Assembly (NCBI GenBank): GCA_903862715.1
Contig: CAIOYY010000023.1
Coordinates: 1-37,739, forward strand
Length of the DNA: 37,739 nt
Source: an uncultured Alphaproteobacteria bacterium
GTDB lineage: Bacteria > Pseudomonadota > Alphaproteobacteria > Micropepsales > Micropepsaceae
Direction: 5' to 3'
Shown here: positions 33,240-37,739 of the stretch, piece by piece
Position numbering within the stretch: the first letter of the stretch is position 1
Layout of the letters: every line of letters begins with the position of its first letter
Made by a program: the position numbers and the translations under genes
The notes under the pieces: model-generated
Told to the model about the DNA's origin: nothing
What the model saw: only the letters and a program-made list of their open reading frames with translations
Database searches by the model: none

Positions 33240-33354
33240 CCCGAGAGCATGCTTCGACGACAGCGACGCATGATTTGGGCTCGGCTTGTCGCGCATTCCT
33301 GAGAAAGCGTTCGCTTTCGCGGGATTGCACTTTGAGTTTGGAAGGGCTGACCTC
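33240..33354 (+). promoter_or_regulatory. Structured leader of the ornithine decarboxylase gene, candidate speF element
   Basis: The leader lies between the predicted transcription start and the ATG of an ornithine decarboxylase. That is where the speF RNA motif of Alphaproteobacteria (Rfam RF00518) is found. GCGAC (33263-33267) can pair with GTCGC (33288-33292). A second hairpin, GAAAGC-GTTC-GCTTTC (33303-33318), follows without a T run. The membership of RF00518 is from position and remembered gene context, not from an alignment. Confidence 0.5.
33249..33302 (+). CDS. Possible Arg-rich leader peptide MLRRQRRMIWARLVAHS
   Basis: A 17-codon frame starts about 9 bases after the predicted transcription start and ends with TGA at 33300-33302, at the foot of the downstream hairpin. 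Five of 17 residues are Arg. In Enterobacteria the SpeFL peptide stalls ribosomes on ornithine to control the same step; a similar device here is an inference. There is no well-placed Shine-Dalgarno site (GAGAG ends two bases before the ATG), but the short distance to the start could allow near-leaderless initiation. Confidence 0.35.
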   Translation: MLRRQRRMIWARLVAHS

Positions 33355-34539
33355 ATGACACTCCGGTTGGTTACAGACAAGACCGCTGCCTCGCCGACGC
33401 TCCCGCGCTTTCCCTCCGTCGTAGCGCTGATCGAACAAATACGTCCAGTGCTTCCCTTTTACGCGCTGCATCCAGCGCGCTTCCGCGCCGCCGCGGACCG
33501 TTTTCTGAACGAGTTCCCGGGAACACCGATGTACGCGGTGAAGGCCAATCCGTCGCTTCCCGTCGTCGACCAGATTTACGAAGCCGGCATCCGTCATTTC
33601 GACACGGCATCACTGGCGGAGATCGAATTGATCCAGGGACGCTTTTCCGACGCGACCTGTCATTTCATGGCCCCGGTGCGCCTTCCCGGTGCTGCGGCGA
33701 AAGCCGCGCAGGAGTACGGCATCAAGGATTTTGTCGTCGACTCCGATCAGGAACTCGATAAGCTTTTGCGCGAAGCGGGCGGCAAGGGCCTCAGGATCTT
33801 CGTTCGTATCGCGACGCCACTTGGCGGTGCGATACTCGAGCTCTCCAGCAAATTCGGCACCAAACCCGACCACGGCGCGAAACTCCTGCGCCGCGTTGTG
33901 GAGGCGGGCGCAACGCCTGCGCTGACGTTCCATGTTGGCTCGCAATGCTTAAGCCCTTTCACCTATGCCCAGGCCGTTGAAATGGCGCGCCGTGCGGCCG
34001 TTGCCGCCGATGTGCAGATCGCGGCACTCGATGTCGGCGGCGGCTTTCCAAGCAACTATCCCGGAAACGACGTGCCGCCGCATCACTGGTATTTCGACAC
34101 GATCCGGGAATCGCTTTCCACCTTTCCGCTGATGCCGGGGGGCGAGCTCCTTTGCGAGCCGGGACGGGCGCTTTGCGCCGAAGGTTCGACGCTGATCACG
34201 CGCGTCATTCTGAACAAGGGTGAGGCGTTGTTCCTGAACGACGGCAGTTACGGAAACATGGACGAACTATGCCAGCCCGGCTGGACGGCGGAATATGTCC
34301 GCAAGGTATACTGGCTCGACGCAAACGGCCGAGCGCATGAACGCACCGGCGCGCCCCGCCCCTTCCGCATTTACGGGCCGACCTGCGATACCGTCGATGT
34401 TCTGCCTAAGCCCATGATGCTGCCCGGCGACATCCAGTTCGACGATTTCATCGTGTTTGAAAATGCCGGCGCCTATACCGCCGCATGCCGGACGCAGTTC
34501 AACGGTCTGTTCTCCGACGACTGGGCGATCATCGAATAG
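33355..34539 (+). CDS. speF: Ornithine decarboxylase (PLP-dependent, alanine-racemase fold)
   Basis: The enzyme makes putrescine from ornithine. The 394-residue protein has the PLP lysine Lys63 in MYAVKANP, the substrate/PLP motif HVGSQ (193-197), the phosphate-binding VGGGFP (227-232), CEPGRAL (267-273) and the dimer active-site motif Cys344-Asp345-x-x-Asp348 (GPTCDTVDVL). This is the group IV eukaryote-like type, not the large E. coli type. Some relatives also accept lysine. The ATG at 33355 follows GGAAGGG 10 bases upstream. It feeds the speD/speE pathway 24 kb away; the 197-base leader region holds its promoter and candidate regulatory RNA. Confidence 0.9.
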   Translation: MTLRLVTDKTAASPTLPRFPSVVALIEQIRPVLPFYALHPARFRAAADRFLNEFPGTPMYAVKANPSLPVVDQIYEAGIRHFDTASLAEIELIQGRFSDATCHFMAPVRLPGAAAKAAQEYGIKDFVVDSDQELDKLLREAGGKGLRIFVRIATPLGGAILELSSKFGTKPDHGAKLLRRVVEAGATPALTFHVGSQCLSPFTYAQAVEMARRAAVAADVQIAALDVGGGFPSNYPGNDVPPHHWYFDTIRESLSTFPLMPGGELLCEPGRALCAEGSTLITRVILNKGEALFLNDGSYGNMDELCQPGWTAEYVRKVYWLDANGRAHERTGAPRPFRIYGPTCDTVDVLPKPMMLPGDIQFDDFIVFENAGAYTAACRTQFNGLFSDDWAIIE

Positions 34540-34602
34540 CGGCCTGCAGCTTTCTGGCGGAGGCCCTACCGATTTTTAACCAATTTGGGCGATGCTCTCT
34601 TC

Positions 34603-35208
34603 ATGGGCATCGAACAAAAACACATGCCGTCAGACGGCGTCACGGTGCGCACCGGCACCGAAGAAGTGCTGACGCTGGTTAAAGCTCTCCCCCCCGAAAA
34701 GCGCAGAACGATTGCGGTCGAACTTGCTAAGCGTATGGACGCGCCGCACGAATTGATGCGCTTTCTGGCCTGGGATGAGATCGTGATTGCCGAACCGGTC
34801 ATTCTCGATTGCCCCGTGCTATCGGAAGACGATCTGTGTGAACTCGCCGCCACTGCGTCACCCGCACATGTCGCGCGGCTGCGTCAGCGTCCGCATCTGC
34901 CGCATTCGGTTCTGGCGCTGCTCGATCCGCCCAAGGCGGTGGAGCCACGCCTCGTCGAAACGCTCCGCTCGCGCAGCATTGACGCGTTCCGTTCCTTGTT
35001 CGTGGAAATTGCCGGGACTCAGGCTACGGCAGCGCTGGAGGCATTACGCCAAGGCAAGAGCGAGCCGCTCGTCACAACGTGCAAGAAGGCCGGCCTTTCG
35101 CGCGCCGCTTATTCCTCCATCGTTCTTCTATCGGATGCCGCATCCACGAGACCACCCGCGACAACGATGGCCTTGCTCGAAGCGTTTGAGAGCGCGAAGG
35201 CCGCGTAA
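34603..35208 (+). CDS. DUF2336-type protein
   Basis: The 201-residue protein matches DUF2336-like sequences of Alphaproteobacteria. It has the core DEIVIAEPVILDCPVLSEDD, then LCELAATASPAHVARLRQRP. It is all helical, with no signal or membrane segment. Some DUF2336 proteins are linked to cell envelope or cell-cycle control, but no function is established. The ATG at 34603 has only a weak ribosome site. A TTG at 34585 would add six residues. The C-terminal half (LRSRSIDAFRSLFVEIAGTQ) is divergent. Confidence 0.65.
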   Translation: MGIEQKHMPSDGVTVRTGTEEVLTLVKALPPEKRRTIAVELAKRMDAPHELMRFLAWDEIVIAEPVILDCPVLSEDDLCELAATASPAHVARLRQRPHLPHSVLALLDPPKAVEPRLVETLRSRSIDAFRSLFVEIAGTQATAALEALRQGKSEPLVTTCKKAGLSRAAYSSIVLLSDAASTRPPATTMALLEAFESAKAA

Positions 35209-35210
35209 CG

Positions 35211-36806
35211 TTACACCACTTCGGCGGTGGCGCTTCTCTCGCGAGTTTTCACGAATTTCACATTTGGAAATTTGTCGCCGATATAACCGAGTTCCCACGC
35301 ATTCTTCGCCAGGAAAACCGCCGCGCCGTCGCGGTCCTCGGCCATCTGCCCTTTGTTGGCATCGCGAAATTTCTCGACATCCGCGGGCGTTCCCTGCAAC
35401 CAGCGCGCGGTCTCGTAGGGCGAGGCTTCAAGGTCGGCATCCAGTCCATATTCCGCCTGCAGGCGGCTTTTCAGCACATCGAGCTGAAGATGACCGACAA
35501 CACCGACGGTCCACTGAGAGCCGATCAACGGGCGAAAAACCTGCGTCACGCCTTCTTCCGCAAGACTTTCCAGTGCGCGCTTTAGATGTTTCGCCTTCAT
35601 CGCATCGAAGAGCCGTACGCGACGAAGAATTTCCGGGGCAAAGTTCGGAATGCCGACAAAGGTCAGCGCTTCGCTTTCGCTCAACGTATCGCCAACGCGC
35701 AGCACGCCATGATTGGGAATACCGATAATGTCGCCGGGATAGGCTTCATCCACCGTTTCCCGTTCCTGCGCAAAGAACAATATCGGATTGTGAACGCCGA
35801 TCACTTTTCCCGTACCCGATTGTTTCAGCTTCATGCCGCGCGTGAACCGGCCCGAACAGAGGCGCAGAAACGCCACTCGGTCGCGGTGGTTTGGGTCCAT
35901 ATTCGCCTGAACCTTAAACACAAACCCGGTCACATTTTTGTCGGAAGGAAGGACATCGCGTGGTACCGCGCGCTGCACTCTTGGTGGCGGGGCATAGGCC
36001 GCAATCGCCATGAGAAGCTCGCGCACGCCGAATTTCTTCAGCGCGGAACCGAAATAGACGGGCGAGAGATGTCCGGCGCGATAGGTGTCGAAATCGAACC
36101 GCGTGCTCGCACCCTCGATCAGCGAGACATCCTCATCGAGCTTGATCCGGTCTTCCGGGGATAACGCATGGTCAAGATCCGCCTCCGCGACGCGTTTCTC
36201 GTCTTTCCCGAAGGCAATGAATTCGCGCGAATGGAGATCGAATATGCCGCGCAAATTGAGACCCGATCCAACCGGCCAATTCATTGGCGTACATTCGAGT
36301 TGCAATTGGTCAGCGATCTCGTCGATCAATTCCAAAGGATCGCGCGCCTCGCGATCCATCTTGTTGATAAAGGTGATGATCGGAATATCGCGAAGGCGGC
36401 ACACTTCGAAGAGTTTGCGTGTCTGGGTTTCGATGCCCTTGGCCGCGTCGATCACCATGACGGCGGAATCGGCGGCGGTGAGCGTACGATAGGTGTCTTC
36501 GGAAAAGTCTTCGTGGCCCGGCGTATCGAGAAGGTTGAGAACGACGTCTTCGAATTCGAAGGTCATCACGGCCGAGGTGACGGAGATGCCGCGTTCTTGT
36601 TCGATCTTCATCCAGTCCGAACGCGCCCGTCGTGCCTCGCCGCGTGCCTTCACCTGCCCCGCCATGCGAATGGCTCCGCCGAGAAGCAATAATTGCTCGG
36701 TCAGGGTGGTCTTGCCCGCGTCCGGGTGGGAAATGATCGCGAAGGTACGCCTGCGCGCCGCCTGGGCGGCGGGCGTGTTGGCGGCGGGAGTGGCGTTCGC
36801 GGTCAT
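35211..36806 (-). CDS. prfC: Peptide chain release factor 3 (RF3)
   Basis: RF3 is the GTPase that recycles RF1/RF2 from the ribosome after termination. The 531-residue protein is normal length. G1 is SHPDAGKTTL (near 27), with the family's HPDAGKTT form, then DTPGHEDFSEDTYRTL (G3) and NKMDREARDP (G4). The EF-Tu-like domain 2 and the RF3 C-terminal domain follow (QVFRPLIGSQWTVGVVGHLQ). It is convergent with the DUF2336 gene, two bases apart. Confidence 0.96.
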   Translation of the reverse strand: MTANATPAANTPAAQAARRRTFAIISHPDAGKTTLTEQLLLLGGAIRMAGQVKARGEARRARSDWMKIEQERGISVTSAVMTFEFEDVVLNLLDTPGHEDFSEDTYRTLTAADSAVMVIDAAKGIETQTRKLFEVCRLRDIPIITFINKMDREARDPLELIDEIADQLQLECTPMNWPVGSGLNLRGIFDLHSREFIAFGKDEKRVAEADLDHALSPEDRIKLDEDVSLIEGASTRFDFDTYRAGHLSPVYFGSALKKFGVRELLMAIAAYAPPPRVQRAVPRDVLPSDKNVTGFVFKVQANMDPNHRDRVAFLRLCSGRFTRGMKLKQSGTGKVIGVHNPILFFAQERETVDEAYPGDIIGIPNHGVLRVGDTLSESEALTFVGIPNFAPEILRRVRLFDAMKAKHLKRALESLAEEGVTQVFRPLIGSQWTVGVVGHLQLDVLKSRLQAEYGLDADLEASPYETARWLQGTPADVEKFRDANKGQMAEDRDGAAVFLAKNAWELGYIGDKFPNVKFVKTRERSATAEVV

Positions 36807-36893
36807 CGGTTCAAACTATAACAGGATGCAGGTCAGGGCTGGGGTAAATGACGCCGCGCCGGGGCGCAAGAGCCGAAAACCTCAAGGGAATAT

Positions 36894-37295
36894 CTAAAGG
36901 ATAGGCTCGTCGACAAAGGCCCTGCCCGCGCGATCTTCGATCTCCACGATCCATATGTCGGGATCGAACTGTATCTGACGGGCGAAATAGGTGCTTGCAT
37001 CGGCTTCCGGTACCGCGACCCCGAGGGGACGCGCCCAGGCCCTTTCCAAATTACCGTCCGTTCCCGTTCGCTGCGCCGGGCTGAGAACCTCGCATAACCC
37101 ATCGAGGCGATTGATTTTGAGAAATACCGCGCCCGCTTCCTCCGCACCCTTACGCAGGACGAAGGCGGCCGCGCCTTGTACTTCGGCGCGGCGGATCAAT
37201 GCCTGAACGTAAATCCTGGATTTGAGGCGCAATATCTGAACTTGGGTCGGAGAGCCGCAGTAATCCACTATCGCGCCGAAGTGCGGGATAGGCAA
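36894..37295 (-). CDS. DUF1491 family protein
   Basis: The 133-residue protein contains the DUF1491 core, from LRLKSRIYVQALIRRAEVQG through AAAFVLRKGAEEAGAVFLKI to RQIQFDPDIWIVEIEDRAGR. This small family is restricted to Alphaproteobacteria and has no known function. The ATG at 37295 starts four bases after the kinase stop. A TTG at 37232, just before the conserved core, would give the usual family length of about 110. Cotranscription with the kinase is likely. Confidence 0.8.
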   Translation of the reverse strand: MPIPHFGAIVDYCGSPTQVQILRLKSRIYVQALIRRAEVQGAAAFVLRKGAEEAGAVFLKINRLDGLCEVLSPAQRTGTDGNLERAWARPLGVAVPEADASTYFARQIQFDPDIWIVEIEDRAGRAFVDEPIL

Positions 37296-37298
37296 TTT

Positions 37299-37739
37299 TC
37301 AACCGGCAGCTACAGCCGCAATGGGACGCAGATCCTGAGCGAAAAATTCGCGGTGCGGAAGCAGCACATGCACAGTCGTCCCCGCGCCGAGTTTCGATTC
37401 GATCCACATGGAGCCGCCGTGAAGCTGCGCCAGCGATCGCACCAGCGCGAGACCCAGCCCCGTGCCGTCCTTGGTCCGCGTCATTTCATTTTCTACCTGT
37501 TCAAACGGCTTACCGACTCGAAGGATGTGCTCTTCGGAAATTCCCACACCCGTATCGGAGACGGCGATTTCGATGCCGTCTTCCTTCGCCTGCGCCATCA
37601 CGGAGACACGACCGCCTTTAGGGGTAAACTTCACGCCATTGGAAAGAAGATTGATCAAAATCTGCGTTACCGCGCGCTTGTCCGCGTAGATTTGCGTCGA
37701 TTCCGGGCAGATGTCCGTCTGAACGACGACGCCCTGCCG
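37299..37739 (-). CDS. Sensor histidine kinase, C-terminal part (cut by window end)
   Basis: The last 146 residues of a histidine kinase are present; the N-terminus lies beyond the window. The N box ILINLLSNGVKFTPKGG, G1 SDTGVGISEEH, F box PFEQVENEMTRTKDG and G2 GTGLGLALV are intact, followed by G-A-G-T-T-V-H-V-L-L-P. The F-E-Q form and sequence are typical of PAS-containing, PleC/DivJ-like kinases. The phospho-acceptor His and sensor are not seen, so the pathway cannot be named. Confidence 0.88.
   Translation of the reverse strand, partial: RQGVVVQTDICPESTQIYADKRAVTQILINLLSNGVKFTPKGGRVSVMAQAKEDGIEIAVSDTGVGISEEHILRVGKPFEQVENEMTRTKDGTGLGLALVRSLAQLHGGSMWIESKLGAGTTVHVLLPHREFFAQDLRPIAAVAAG

Noticed and set aside
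34543-34576. Possible terminator after the ornithine decarboxylase gene (GGCCT/AGGCC with T5).
   Set aside because: The stem is five bases with a 16-base loop and the T5 run starts eight bases beyond it, so it does not fit an intrinsic terminator.

Overview
The window is a GC-rich stretch of alphaproteobacterial chromosome. The best placement evidence is gene order. ccmE-ccmF-ccmH (cycJKL), a DegP protease, an OmpR-type two-component pair and glnE stand in the order I know from Rhizobiales. A PepSY-response regulator-kinase set has the layout of rhizobial feuN-feuP-feuQ. Several small families are typical of Alphaproteobacteria (DUF1491, DUF2336, DUF2849/DUF934 around a sulfite reductase). 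The readable promoters fit the rhizobial pattern CTTGAC-N17-CTATAT. I cannot name a genus.

Region by region. 1-2381: the 3' end of an IS3-type insertion element abuts a 5'-truncated pelF, followed by intact pelG (Pel exopolysaccharide). 2535-13076: a polyamine/amine island. It holds a PotD-like lipoprotein, a convergent, translationally coupled operon of two CrtI/PYROXD2-like FAD oxidoreductases and a divergent GcvT-like protein, then divergent speD and speE, a DUF4345 membrane protein, and the PotB/PotC/PotA-like remainder of the transporter. 13073-22875 (minus strand): glnE, a histidine kinase and response regulator, degP, ccmH, ccmF and ccmE. 23028-27914 (minus strand): two uncharacterised proteins, a family 2 glycosyltransferase and the feuNPQ-like set. 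28285-30522: a bifunctional penicillin-binding protein behind a leader region with a candidate small RNA and a CtrA-like box. 30704-33158: a sulfite reduction operon. 33355-34539: ornithine decarboxylase behind a short structured leader. 34603 to the end: DUF2336, prfC, DUF1491 and the C-terminus of a histidine kinase cut by the window edge.

How it fits together. Ornithine decarboxylase (putrescine), SpeD (decarboxylated AdoMet) and SpeE (aminopropyl transfer) give a complete ornithine-to-spermidine route, and the PotABCD-like proteins would import polyamines or a related amine. speD and the ornithine decarboxylase gene each have a readable promoter and a short structured leader: a terminator in front of speD, and a small Arg-rich open reading frame overlapping a hairpin in front of the decarboxylase. 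Both look like feedback attenuation devices. The least explained system is the FAD-FAD-GcvT-like operon lying between the two halves of the transporter. Its GcvT-like member lacks the acidic pair that classical T-proteins use with folate, so its chemistry cannot be read from family membership.
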